From: Planctomycetaceae bacterium UBA4655
GTDB taxonomy: Bacteria; Planctomycetota; Planctomycetia; Pirellulales; UBA1268
Reading direction: 5' to 3'
DNA: 21,521 bases
Assembly (NCBI GenBank): GCA_002405515.1
Contig: DHLZ01000012.1
Location: 1 to 21,521, forward strand
The translations under genes and the position numbers were made by a program. The notes beneath the pieces are model-generated. The model was not told the origin of the DNA and searched no databases. It saw only the letters and a program-made list of their open reading frames with translations. Shown one piece after another: positions 1 to 7,398 of this stretch (position 1 is its first letter; the number at the start of each line of letters is the position of its first letter).

Positions 1-392
1 CAGTCGCAGCCCCTCCGCCGCGACGATGCGGCTGCCCCCCGGGCTGCAATGCGGTTTCGCGCATGCGGGCTCGTGACCGGGCTTCCACTCGCGGGGCCTC
101 GTCAACGCCCCTCTCGGCTTGCGCCTCGGGCTTCCGGGCATTTTCAGAAAACGCCTGCAGGGAAACTTGCGCCTCGGGCTTCCGGGTTTTTCCAGCAAAC
201 GCCCGCAGGGAAACTTGCGCCTCGGGCTTCCGGGAATTTCAACGCAACGCCCGCAGGGAAACTCGCGCCTCGGGCTTCCGGGTTTTTCCAGCAAACGCCT
301 GCAGGGAAACCTGCGGCTCGGGCTTCCGTGGAGCCGCGAGTCGACGTCGCAGCAAGTCAACTATCGGATGCTCGGGGTAGTACGATGCTGCG
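1..392. other. non-coding stretch holding a minisatellite
   Basis: I see no convincing gene here. All three plus-strand frames stay open across much of the stretch only because the internal 48-bp repeat is a multiple of three and has no stop in those frames. None of the candidate starts (49, 63, 119) has a Shine-Dalgarno site. The stretch lies downstream of the minus-strand lipoprotein gene that ends at 393. An inverted repeat, GCGGCTC (313-319) with GAGCCGC (331-337), could end that transcript, but no T-run follows it. Confidence 0.6.
121..328. repeat. 48-bp tandem repeat, four full units plus a partial
   Basis: Units begin at 121, 169, 217 and 265, and a 16-bp partial unit begins at 313. 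Each full unit is exactly 48 bp. Every unit starts GCGCCTCGGGCTTCCGGG and ends GCAGGGAAAC plus two bases, while the middle 12-14 bases vary. Units 2 and 4 differ at only two positions, so a higher-order pattern is likely. There are no unique spacers, so this is not a CRISPR array. Read as protein it gives a 16-residue periodic peptide in every plus frame, but no ribosome binding site supports translation. Confidence 0.9.
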
Positions 393-833
393 TCAGGGCT
401 TCGACGTGAGCGTGAAGTCGAGCTGGTTCGATCCCGGCTCGACGGACGCCGTCAGGGTTGATTTCGCGTGGTACCGCTTTGGGAGCAGTTCCTTGCCGCC
501 GTTGTCGTCGGTGGCGGTCGTGATCCGCACGGTGTGGCGGCCCACGTCGGCCCCCTTGATGTCACGCAGGTAGGTGAGCGAATAGCGTCCGTCGGCGTCG
601 GTGATGCCGATCGACGTTCGGCCCCGGCCCTCGGGCGTGAAGAGGACCGCCGCCGCCGCAAGCGGATTGCCGTCGAACGTCACGAATCCCTCGACCGTTC
701 CGAGCGGTGGCTGCTTGGAGCCGGAGCAGCCGACCAGCGTCGCGAACGCGACCGCGAAGAACCTCGCGAGCCCGGGGCCGCGTCGGATCGTGGACCTGAA
801 AACAAGGCAGTGGCTGGTCGGAGTGGTTTTCAT
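393..833 (-). CDS. small lipoprotein with a carboxypeptidase-regulatory/transthyretin-like domain
   Basis: This 146-aa protein begins with a basic n-region and a hydrophobic stretch (about residues 23-35) ending in a lipobox LVGC with Cys36, so it is probably a lipid-anchored envelope protein. Residues 45-146 look like one Ig/transthyretin-like beta-sandwich: GTVEGFVTFDGNPL, then GITDADGRYSL, then a G-x-H-x-V-R-I strand, as in carboxypeptidase regulatory-like domains. The frame is open further upstream, but the ATG at 833 has a GGAG about 7 bases ahead and gives a sensible signal peptide. The extra upstream residues are Ser/Arg/Pro-rich noise. In planctomycetes such small lipoproteins often follow DUF1559 genes, as here, and are probably co-transcribed with them. 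The precise function is unknown. Confidence 0.85.
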   Translation of the reverse strand: MKTTPTSHCLVFRSTIRRGPGLARFFAVAFATLVGCSGSKQPPLGTVEGFVTFDGNPLAAAAVLFTPEGRGRTSIGITDADGRYSLTYLRDIKGADVGRHTVRITTATDDNGGKELLPKRYHAKSTLTASVEPGSNQLDFTLTSKP

Positions 834-879
834 GGAAACGCTCCGGGGGGTGGATCCGATCGAGCGGGATGGTGTCGTG

Positions 880-1011
880 TCAGGGGTTGCCCGCGAGGTT
901 CGTGATCTCGCCGTCCCGCATCGAGCCGAGCAGCGGGAAGACGGACTCGTTGTTGGCCGCGTCGATGAACTCGCTGATCCAGTGTACGGAGCCGTCGGTT
1001 GCGGGCCGGGG
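880..1011 (-). pseudogene. in-frame remnant or duplicate of a DUF1559 C-terminus
   Basis: Directly after the TAG (1014-1012) of the upstream fusion gene, the same frame continues for 43 codons to a TGA (882-880). It reads TDGSVHWISEFIDA, then NNESVFPLLGSMRDGE and a short tail. This matches the last 40 or so codons of the fusion gene (ADGSVHFVTEFIDA, DNAALFPLLGAMRDGQ) at an exact offset of 132 bp. It has no start codon or ribosome binding site of its own. Most likely it is the 3' end of a second DUF1559 copy left by deletion, or a tandem duplication of the 3' end cut off by a new stop. It would be translated only by readthrough of the UAG. The lipoprotein gene starts 47 bp beyond its end. Confidence 0.8.
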
Positions 1012-2925
1012 CTACTCTGCGGAGGCGAGGGAAGCGGGTTGGCCGTCCCGCATCGCTCCCAGGAGCGGGAAGAGGGCTGCATTGTCCTTCGCGTCGATGA
1101 ACTCGGTCACGAAGTGCACCGACCCGTCGGCCATTCCGAATCCGGCGCCGCCGGCATGTTCGCTTCCTGGCGACTCGAAGAAGCCGTTGTTGAGGCCGCC
1201 GGGATTGCCGCGGGCCGGGTCGGTAGCCGTGACGAAGAGCGTCGATGCGCCGCCGACGGCCCAGCCGTCGAAGCTCGTGCGGTTGTCGGTGTTGGCCGCG
1301 CCCGAAAGCCCGTTGGGCCGCAGCCGCTGCAGCTCGCCGAGGAGGATGGTGTGCGACGATCCGTCGCGAACGGCGGCGATCCGCCGCGGATGGACCGTGC
1401 GGAAGAGGCCGTCGACCGTCGGGTGGCCGTTGGGCAGACCCTGAATCGACCAGCTCGCGGGGAGGCCGGGATCGGCCGGGTCGTTGTGCTCGCAGTAGCG
1501 GTGGCGGCCGCTCCAGTCGGAATTGTTGCCGGCGTTGTTGAGGAATCCATCCACGCGGCCCATGCAGCCGCCGTAGTCGGTGCCGCCTCCCCGCCACGTG
1601 TCGCTCGGAAGGCTCTTGTGGTCGTCGCGGCCGGTACGGATGCCGTGGCGGCGGGTGGGGCAGTAGAAGAGCGGCACGTCGGTCTGGGCGACCGTCGCGT
1701 TGCCGAGCACGTTGGTCTCGCGGTTCCACGCGGTGAACAGTGGCGTCTGATCGAGGTGTGGCAGGATCTCGAGCAGCCAGCTCGTGCCATGGAGGTTGTC
1801 CCCCGCGACGACGCCCGTGCGGCGGGCCTCGTTCCAGGGGTCGTAGCAGCCCTGGCAGCCGGGCTTGCGGTCGGTCGTCTTCGTCGCGGCCGGGAGGTGA
1901 CCCTGCGACGCCTCGTAGGCGAGGCAGCCGAGCGAGATCTGCTTGAGGTTGTTCGCGCAGTGCACCCGCCTCGCCGACTCGCGGGCGGACTGGACGGCCG
2001 GAAGCAGCATCGCCAGGAGCAGGCCGATGATCGCGATCGTGACGAGCAGTTCCACGAGGGTGAAACCCCGTCGGCGGCACCGTCTGAGGCGGCGAAACTT
2101 CATCGATGCCGCTGCCGGCGCGGCGAGCCCGAGAAGCCCGGTAGCCACCAGAAGCGACGGGGCCGGCTCGGGAACGAATGACATCCGGAAATCGTCGATC
2201 GCGATCGTGTCGCGGGCGCCGGTGCCGGTCGAGACGCTCAGGGCCGCGACCCGGAACCAAACGCTCTCCTGGTAGGACATCGCATTCAGCGAGGCCGTGT
2301 CGATCGTGAAGGGCGTCGTTCCCCACGTGCCGGGATCGGCCCACGTGCCGATCGTGGTGAACGACGTCGGCGTCGCGCCGAGGCCGTACTGGATCGACCA
2401 GGTGGTTGACCTCGGTTCCACGTCCAGCATCATCAGCTTGAGCGAGCCGGACGTGAGCGACATGCCGCGGGAGTCGAACTGAAAGTTGAAGCTGGCGCCG
2501 GGGTTGCCGAAGTCATTGGCCTGCCTCACGCCCAGGGCACGGTTCGTGCCGCTGTTCTGCGTGTCGGTAGACGTGGTCGATGATCGCAGTGTCGCCGACG
2601 CGACGTTGAGGAAGCCCTTGGCGTTGTCGCCCCAGGTCTGCCTCACGACCGCGGCCGCCGTCGAGCCGAGCGATGTTCCGGTGGCGGCCGTCCGCACGTC
2701 CCACCCCGCTGGCGGGATCGCGGTTCCGCTGGCCGTGCCCAGCGAGTCGAAGGTTTGGGCGTAGCTCGAGCCCGTGAGCGTGACGATCGCAGCGCGTGCC
2801 GATGAGCCGCTGCCGAGACCGGCGGCAATCGCCGCCGCGGCCATGACACAAAACCAAAGCCTCGGGCATCCCTGCCGATGATCCGACGGCCCTTCCCTGC
2901 CGTCGGCCCAGATGCCCGCGGTCAC
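1012..2925 (-). CDS. PEP-CTERM protein fused in frame to a DUF1559 prepilin-like protein
   Basis: This 637-aa ORF joins two secreted protein types. Residues 1-45 are a signal peptide (hydrophobic VMAAAAIAAGL, cleavage near ARA|A). Residues 46-250 are a Thr/Ser/Gly-rich beta-type domain containing AIDDFRMSF. Residues 252-286 are a PEP-CTERM signal: VPEPAPS, a hydrophobic helix, then RRLRRCRRR. Without a stop, G287|FTLVELL starts a prepilin N-terminus with Glu292 at +5, followed by a DUF1559 body (SARESARRVHCANNLKQI) ending in the ADGSVHFV motif. The GTG at 2925 has AAGGA 9 bases upstream. An internal ATG at 2103 (MKFRRLRR) would give a stand-alone 363-aa DUF1559 protein of normal size, but its upstream sequence is a poor ribosome binding site. 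Loss of a stop between two genes, or a sequencing error, are the alternatives to a true fusion. Confidence 0.82.
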   Translation of the reverse strand: MTAGIWADGREGPSDHRQGCPRLWFCVMAAAAIAAGLGSGSSARAAIVTLTGSSYAQTFDSLGTASGTAIPPAGWDVRTAATGTSLGSTAAAVVRQTWGDNAKGFLNVASATLRSSTTSTDTQNSGTNRALGVRQANDFGNPGASFNFQFDSRGMSLTSGSLKLMMLDVEPRSTTWSIQYGLGATPTSFTTIGTWADPGTWGTTPFTIDTASLNAMSYQESVWFRVAALSVSTGTGARDTIAIDDFRMSFVPEPAPSLLVATGLLGLAAPAAASMKFRRLRRCRRRGFTLVELLVTIAIIGLLLAMLLPAVQSARESARRVHCANNLKQISLGCLAYEASQGHLPAATKTTDRKPGCQGCYDPWNEARRTGVVAGDNLHGTSWLLEILPHLDQTPLFTAWNRETNVLGNATVAQTDVPLFYCPTRRHGIRTGRDDHKSLPSDTWRGGGTDYGGCMGRVDGFLNNAGNNSDWSGRHRYCEHNDPADPGLPASWSIQGLPNGHPTVDGLFRTVHPRRIAAVRDGSSHTILLGELQRLRPNGLSGAANTDNRTSFDGWAVGGASTLFVTATDPARGNPGGLNNGFFESPGSEHAGGAGFGMADGSVHFVTEFIDAKDNAALFPLLGAMRDGQPASLASAE

Positions 2926-3027
2926 TCGTTCGAATCCTTCGCTCGTTTCTCCTGTGGCTCCGAGGCTTAAGCCCGGAAATCAAGGCACGCGATCGACTGC
3001 CGTCCCGCGGCAATGGTTATAAGAATG

Positions 3028-3056
3028 ATTATAAGGAGGGGGTGATAGCCCCGCAA
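3028..3056 (-). promoter_or_regulatory. candidate sigma70-type promoter for the PEP-CTERM/DUF1559 gene
   Basis: On the minus strand TTGCGG (3056-3051) and TATAAT (3033-3028) are separated by exactly 17 bases. This is an AT-rich island in an otherwise very GC-rich window. The -10 lies inside TTATAA-6nt-TTATAA (3017-3034), an interrupted direct and inverted repeat that may also bind a regulator. Transcription would start near 3021, leaving a leader of about 95 nt before the GTG at 2925. The -35 matches the consensus at only three positions. Confidence 0.45.
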
Positions 3057-3187
3057 GAGTGTGGCCGCCACTCGGGCGATGGAGACGGTCGTTGCGCCCG
3101 GGTTGGTGAAGCGTGGAGGCACGTTCCTGCCGGGTTTTGGCATAGTCAGGGGTGACCACGCCCGCCGCGAAGCCCGGCTATCGCGAC

Positions 3188-3210
3188 GCCCGGCACGACC
3201 TCGACCGGGC
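3188..3210 (-). terminator. weak hairpin after the operon end
   Basis: GCCCGG (3188-3193) pairs with CCGGGC (3205-3210) across an 11-base loop, 12 bases beyond the stop of the spermidine-synthase-like gene. No T-run follows on the minus strand, so a Rho-independent role is doubtful. The rest of the 2926-3221 gap shows no gene. Confidence 0.2.
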
Positions 3211-3221
3211 GGAGCGGCTCC

Positions 3222-5504
3222 TCAACGCACCGCCTCGATGACCCGCGTCGAATCGTCCGTCCATGGCCGACGCGCGGCCTTCTCCGCCACGGGCGCCCAC
3301 TGCCAGCGATCGCTCGTCGGGGCGACGTAGATCGCCTGGATGGCCTCCAATGAACGGCTCAGGGCCATCCAGTGCGATCCGATCCGGGCGTAGTCGCCGG
3401 GGATATTCGTGTCGTCGCCAGAGAGCGCCATCCAGCCGCCATCGACGGCAAGAGCTTCGACGATCGGCACGAAGTCGAGGTATTTGTTGGAGATGTGGAT
3501 CGCGATCACTCCATCGGCCGCGAGCTTGGCGCCGTAGATCGCCAGGGCTTCCCGTGTGAGCAGGTGCGTGGGTACGGAGTCGCCGGTGAACGCATCGATC
3601 ACGAGCAGGTCGAGGGAGCGATTCGGCTCCCGCTGGATCGCCGCGCGGGCGTCGTCCAGGACGATGCGGGTGCGGCCACGGCAGTCGGCCAGAAACGTGA
3701 ACCAGTCCGCATTGCCGGCGATCCGGACCACGGCCGGGTCGATCTCGAAGAACGTGAACTCTTCTCCGGAACGTGCATAGGCGGCGATCGTGCCGATGCC
3801 GAGCCCGGCCACGCCGACCCGTGCGGTGCGGCCTCGGCGTTGCTGCGCCGCGAAGATGCTGCCCAGCGGTCCGGCATGGTGGTAGTAGGAAAGTGGTATC
3901 GCCCGCCGATCCGGATCGGCCGACACGAGTTGCACGCCATGGGAGATGCTGCCGTGGGAAAGCGTCCGGGACGGGCCGTTGCCGTCCTCGGTCACCCGCA
4001 GCACGCCGAAGAACGTCCGCGTGCGGTGGATCACGCGTTGGTCGGCCTCCGCCATCCAGAAGACCCCCAGCAGGGTTGCGGCGAAGGCGGCCGTTCGCAG
4101 TCGACTGTCGGCGAGCGTGATCGATGCCAGCACGGCCGCCGCCATGGCCGCCATCCAGAATCCCCGCGAGGTCGGCACCCCTGGCAGAAAGCCGCTCGAC
4201 ACGGCGACGAGAACGCCGGTCGCGATCACGGCGAGCCACTGGAGCCGGGGCGGTAGTGAGGGGCGTACGCGAGGCATGATGCCGGCCACGGCGGCGATGG
4301 CGAGCGGGAACTCATGGTGCGCGTCGAATACGAGCGGGGCCACGACGGCGTTGAAGAGGCCGCCGCAGGCGCCCCCGACCGCCATGGCGAGGTAAAGCCG
4401 CGACAGCTGCGCTGGGGGTGGCCGGGAGTCGACGAGCATGCCATGGAGGCAGACGCAGACCACGAAGAAGATGACGGCATGCGCGGCCAGTGTCAGCCAC
4501 GTCGGCTCTTCGACGTCACATGCCAGCAGCCAGGCAGCAAGGCATACAGCGGCCAGCAGTCCACGCGGCTCGAGCGACCTGTAGAGCCTGCCTGCCGGGG
4601 AGAACACGATCACGAAACTCAACAGATAGATGGCGAGCGGAATGATCCACAGCAGCGGGATCGGCGCAATCTCGACGGTCGCGTGGGTCGTGACGCTCGC
4701 CAGCCATGAGGCCGGAATCGCCGCGAGCGCGACCCAGCGCAGCCAGACCGACCAGCCGACCTCCCCGCAGGCTGCGACGGCCGGCGTGCCCGACCGCAGC
4801 CCCCGGCTGGCGCCGATCCACCCGGTGGCCAGCGCCAGCGCGGCCACCACGATGCACAGCACGGCGAGCAGGTCGGCCTGCCGGCCGAGCCCAGCCGCCG
4901 GCTCCAGCAGCAGTGGATAGGCCAGCAGGGCGGCGAAGCTGCCGGCATTCCCGGCTGCATAGAGTGAGAGCACCTCCTTGCCAGACGCCGGCGACGCCGT
5001 GCCGGGATCGCTCCAGAGGCCGCGCCAGTAGCCGAACAAGGGCGCCAGCGTGGCGATGACGAAGAACGTCGGGCCGATGCTGAGGGCGAGCAGGGCCAGC
5101 ACCGCCACCTGTCGCGGCAGCACGGCATCGACCGCCTGGCCCGCCTGCGACCACGCCGCCAGCGGAGTGACGACGGCCGCGGTCACGAACATGGCCGCCA
5201 CGGCCCACACCTGCAGCCACGGCCGCCCCAGTCGGATGATCCGATCGGAGCAGAAGTACGCGGCGACGAGCGACACCTGGAAGAAGGCCAGGCACGACAC
5301 CCACGTGCTCGGGGCGCCGCCAAACCGCGGCAGGAGCATCTTGCCCGCGAAAAGTTCGATGAGAAACAGGCAGGCGGAGGCGGAAAACGCGGCGAGCACG
5401 GCCAGCCACGGTCCGATCGTGCCGGCCCTGTCGCCACGAGCGGACGGGACGGGCGTCCGCGGGGCATCGGAGGCGGCGACGTCACTCGGGCTGAGGCTCG
5501 GCAT
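3222..5504 (-). CDS. fused multi-TM membrane protein / spermidine-synthase-like protein
   Basis: This 760-aa protein has an N-terminal membrane half (residues 31-485, roughly a dozen hydrophobic segments, with the family-type stretch IELFAGKMLLPRFGGAPSTW at 49-68) and a C-terminal Rossmann domain (about 490-760). The Rossmann half has the nucleotide-binding loop GVAGLGIGT (564-572), the acidic FFEIDP (585-590), LDDAR (616-620) and VIDAFTGDSVP (635-645), whose Asp637 aligns with the catalytic Asp of aminopropyltransferases. This is the known 'fused MFS/spermidine synthase' architecture. Those proteins are poorly characterised and may not make spermidine. It is the last gene of the operon, and its ATG (5504) overlaps the previous gene by 23 bp, implying translational coupling. 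Substrate and direction of transport, if any, are unknown. Confidence 0.88.
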   Translation of the reverse strand: MPSLSPSDVAASDAPRTPVPSARGDRAGTIGPWLAVLAAFSASACLFLIELFAGKMLLPRFGGAPSTWVSCLAFFQVSLVAAYFCSDRIIRLGRPWLQVWAVAAMFVTAAVVTPLAAWSQAGQAVDAVLPRQVAVLALLALSIGPTFFVIATLAPLFGYWRGLWSDPGTASPASGKEVLSLYAAGNAGSFAALLAYPLLLEPAAGLGRQADLLAVLCIVVAALALATGWIGASRGLRSGTPAVAACGEVGWSVWLRWVALAAIPASWLASVTTHATVEIAPIPLLWIIPLAIYLLSFVIVFSPAGRLYRSLEPRGLLAAVCLAAWLLACDVEEPTWLTLAAHAVIFFVVCVCLHGMLVDSRPPPAQLSRLYLAMAVGGACGGLFNAVVAPLVFDAHHEFPLAIAAVAGIMPRVRPSLPPRLQWLAVIATGVLVAVSSGFLPGVPTSRGFWMAAMAAAVLASITLADSRLRTAAFAATLLGVFWMAEADQRVIHRTRTFFGVLRVTEDGNGPSRTLSHGSISHGVQLVSADPDRRAIPLSYYHHAGPLGSIFAAQQRRGRTARVGVAGLGIGTIAAYARSGEEFTFFEIDPAVVRIAGNADWFTFLADCRGRTRIVLDDARAAIQREPNRSLDLLVIDAFTGDSVPTHLLTREALAIYGAKLAADGVIAIHISNKYLDFVPIVEALAVDGGWMALSGDDTNIPGDYARIGSHWMALSRSLEAIQAIYVAPTSDRWQWAPVAEKAARRPWTDDSTRVIEAVR

Positions 5505-7398
5505 CGCCCGTTCCTTCGGCCTGTTTCGTGGCGGCGGGCTTCTTGCCGCCGTCTTTGGGATCCGTTTCCGGCGGCGGGAAGGCGCGTTCCGGGTCGAGCC
5601 CGGCCGCCTTGGCCTGGGACGTCAGCAGGTCCGCGATCTGGGCGTAGGCCGCCCGGCGGAGTCTATCCGGCGCCCACGCCCAGACTCGGGCGCGGGCAAG
5701 CACCGGCAGGCTCGCGTCCTTCATCACCGACTCGAACGAATTCTCAGCGAGCTTCGGAAATTCGACGAGTTTCGACTCCTTGAGAATCAACGCCTCATCC
5801 TTGCGGCTCACGGCGAACCGCCGGTCGTAGACCGCATGGGCGACGCCGAGGTAGCGGTTGAAAACGCGGAAATCACCGGAGCCGAGCCCCTCGACGATCC
5901 CGCGGCGGATCATGGCGTCGAGAAACTGCCGCAGGTCGCCGAGGTTGACGTTGATCGCCGTGGAAAACCGCATCGCGACGAAATTCTCGATCGTGTCGGA
6001 GTAGACAGGCTCGTCGCCGAATCCGCGCTTGGTGACCAGTTCGCGGAGGAGGCGGAAGTACCTGACGGCCTCGTCTTGGTCGCCATAGAGATACGTGAGC
6101 ATCGTCGCGACGTTGAGAAACTTCTCGTACGTGTCGTAGAGGTCGTGCTCCTCGGCAATGCCGAAGTCGGCAGCCGAAACGCCCTTGTCGGAGGCGATCA
6201 GGTCGAAAGCCTCCACGATGGCCTGCTCGTAGACCTTCGCAAAACGAGGGTCGGGGAGGAGGTCGACCCGGTTCGTCGCGGAATCGAGTTCGACGCGGCC
6301 CGAGCGCATGAGATCCATCAGCATGAGCAGGCGGGTGCGGACGAGCATCAGTTCATTGACGTTCTGGCGATTCGCGAGCGTACGGGACGCGGCCACGCCT
6401 TTTTCCGACCAGTAGACGCCGTGGGCGTTGGGGTGCCTCCAGTCGAGAGGGCCGTATCGCTCCATCGTCGCGAGCATGTCCGCCGTGCTCATGTGGTAGC
6501 GATCCTCGAGGATCCTTTTCTGCAGATGGGGCACGAGCTTCTCGACGAGCAGCGCCGCGGCCTCCTTGTCGGCCTGCATCGCGTTGAGCAGGCCGCGATT
6601 CGTGCCCGGCGGAAGCTGCTGGCTGCCCAGCAGCTTCGCGTCGAGCGAACGGTCGGCCATCAGCACGCGGCCGAGCATCCGCACGAGCGATTCATCCGGC
6701 TCGGCGCCATGGTCGGCGAGGAGGGCGAGCACGCGGCGGATGGCGGGCGTGTCTCGCTCGAGCTCGGCGAGAGTGTTCGGGGCGCCGCTGATCGTGCGGA
6801 AGCGATCGATCGCCTCCTTCGTCGTCTTGCCGCTGGTCAGATCCCCCAGGAATTCCTGCATCTCTTCGGCCAGCCGGGCCTTGTAATACCAGTGCTCCTT
6901 GTCGCCGACGCGGCCGATCTTGTTTTGAAACAGCCACGACAGCTCGAAGTAGAGGTTCGCCGCCCGGGGGTTGAGCGGGATTCCCCGGGCCCGCAGCAGA
7001 TCGATTCCCCGGTTGACCCAGCTCCAACGTTCGGCCGGAACCTGCGTGGCCGCCGCGATGTTGTAGGCGAGGTTCCACGCCTGGAAGGTCCATACCCGCT
7101 GAAACCGCGGCTGCAGCGTGGTGATCCACTGGCTGAGCGTCTGCGCCTCGTAAAACTGCCCCGCATCCTGCAGCCGCTCGGCCCGAGTCCAGAGCAGATC
7201 GACGGCCAGCCCGCGAAACGTCCCCAGGGCCGCCGTGACGACCGCCACATGAGGCGGCATCCCCTCCAGTTCATTGGTGGTGACGACCAGCTGCAGTTCA
7301 TGCCGCGTCCGCTGGACGGCTTTCGCCACGGCGGCGGACCCTGCGACACACGTCAGCAGCACCAGGGCGGCGACGGACATCGTGGCACGGTCGCTCAT
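5482..7398 (-). CDS. conserved membrane-anchored protein of the ABC-exporter operon (unknown function)
   Basis: This 638-aa protein has one N-terminal hydrophobic segment (residues 7-24) and a long, mostly helical soluble part. Its most distinctive region is residues 59-114: GTFRGLAVDLLWTRAE, QFYEAQTLSQWITTLQPRF, then VWTFQAWNLAYNIA. This is rich in Trp/Phe/Tyr and resembles a single degenerate TPR-like helical unit. From memory, similar proteins sit beside ABC-2 transporters in Planctomycetes and Verrucomicrobia, but I cannot name a family. The tail (615-638) is Pro/Lys/Glu-rich and disordered. The ATG (7398) overlaps the permease stop in an ATGA. The frame is open far upstream, but that part overlaps the permease and is shadow. 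It probably acts as an envelope-side or cytoplasmic partner of the exporter. Confidence 0.8.
   Translation of the reverse strand: MSDRATMSVAALVLLTCVAGSAAVAKAVQRTRHELQLVVTTNELEGMPPHVAVVTAALGTFRGLAVDLLWTRAERLQDAGQFYEAQTLSQWITTLQPRFQRVWTFQAWNLAYNIAAATQVPAERWSWVNRGIDLLRARGIPLNPRAANLYFELSWLFQNKIGRVGDKEHWYYKARLAEEMQEFLGDLTSGKTTKEAIDRFRTISGAPNTLAELERDTPAIRRVLALLADHGAEPDESLVRMLGRVLMADRSLDAKLLGSQQLPPGTNRGLLNAMQADKEAAALLVEKLVPHLQKRILEDRYHMSTADMLATMERYGPLDWRHPNAHGVYWSEKGVAASRTLANRQNVNELMLVRTRLLMLMDLMRSGRVELDSATNRVDLLPDPRFAKVYEQAIVEAFDLIASDKGVSAADFGIAEEHDLYDTYEKFLNVATMLTYLYGDQDEAVRYFRLLRELVTKRGFGDEPVYSDTIENFVAMRFSTAINVNLGDLRQFLDAMIRRGIVEGLGSGDFRVFNRYLGVAHAVYDRRFAVSRKDEALILKESKLVEFPKLAENSFESVMKDASLPVLARARVWAWAPDRLRRAAYAQIADLLTSQAKAAGLDPERAFPPPETDPKDGGKKPAATKQAEGTGDAEPQPE

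Noticed and set aside
121..328. Possible CRISPR array
   Set aside because: Repeat units abut with no unique spacers, and no cas genes are nearby.
49..573. Plus-strand ORF with a 16-residue repeated peptide
   Set aside because: No ribosome binding site. All three frames are open only because of the repeat, and the 3' part lies opposite the lipoprotein gene.
601..2181. 526-aa plus-strand ORF
   Set aside because: Antisense to the lipoprotein and PEP-CTERM/DUF1559 genes, with low-complexity Arg/Val/Ala composition typical of GC-rich shadow frames.
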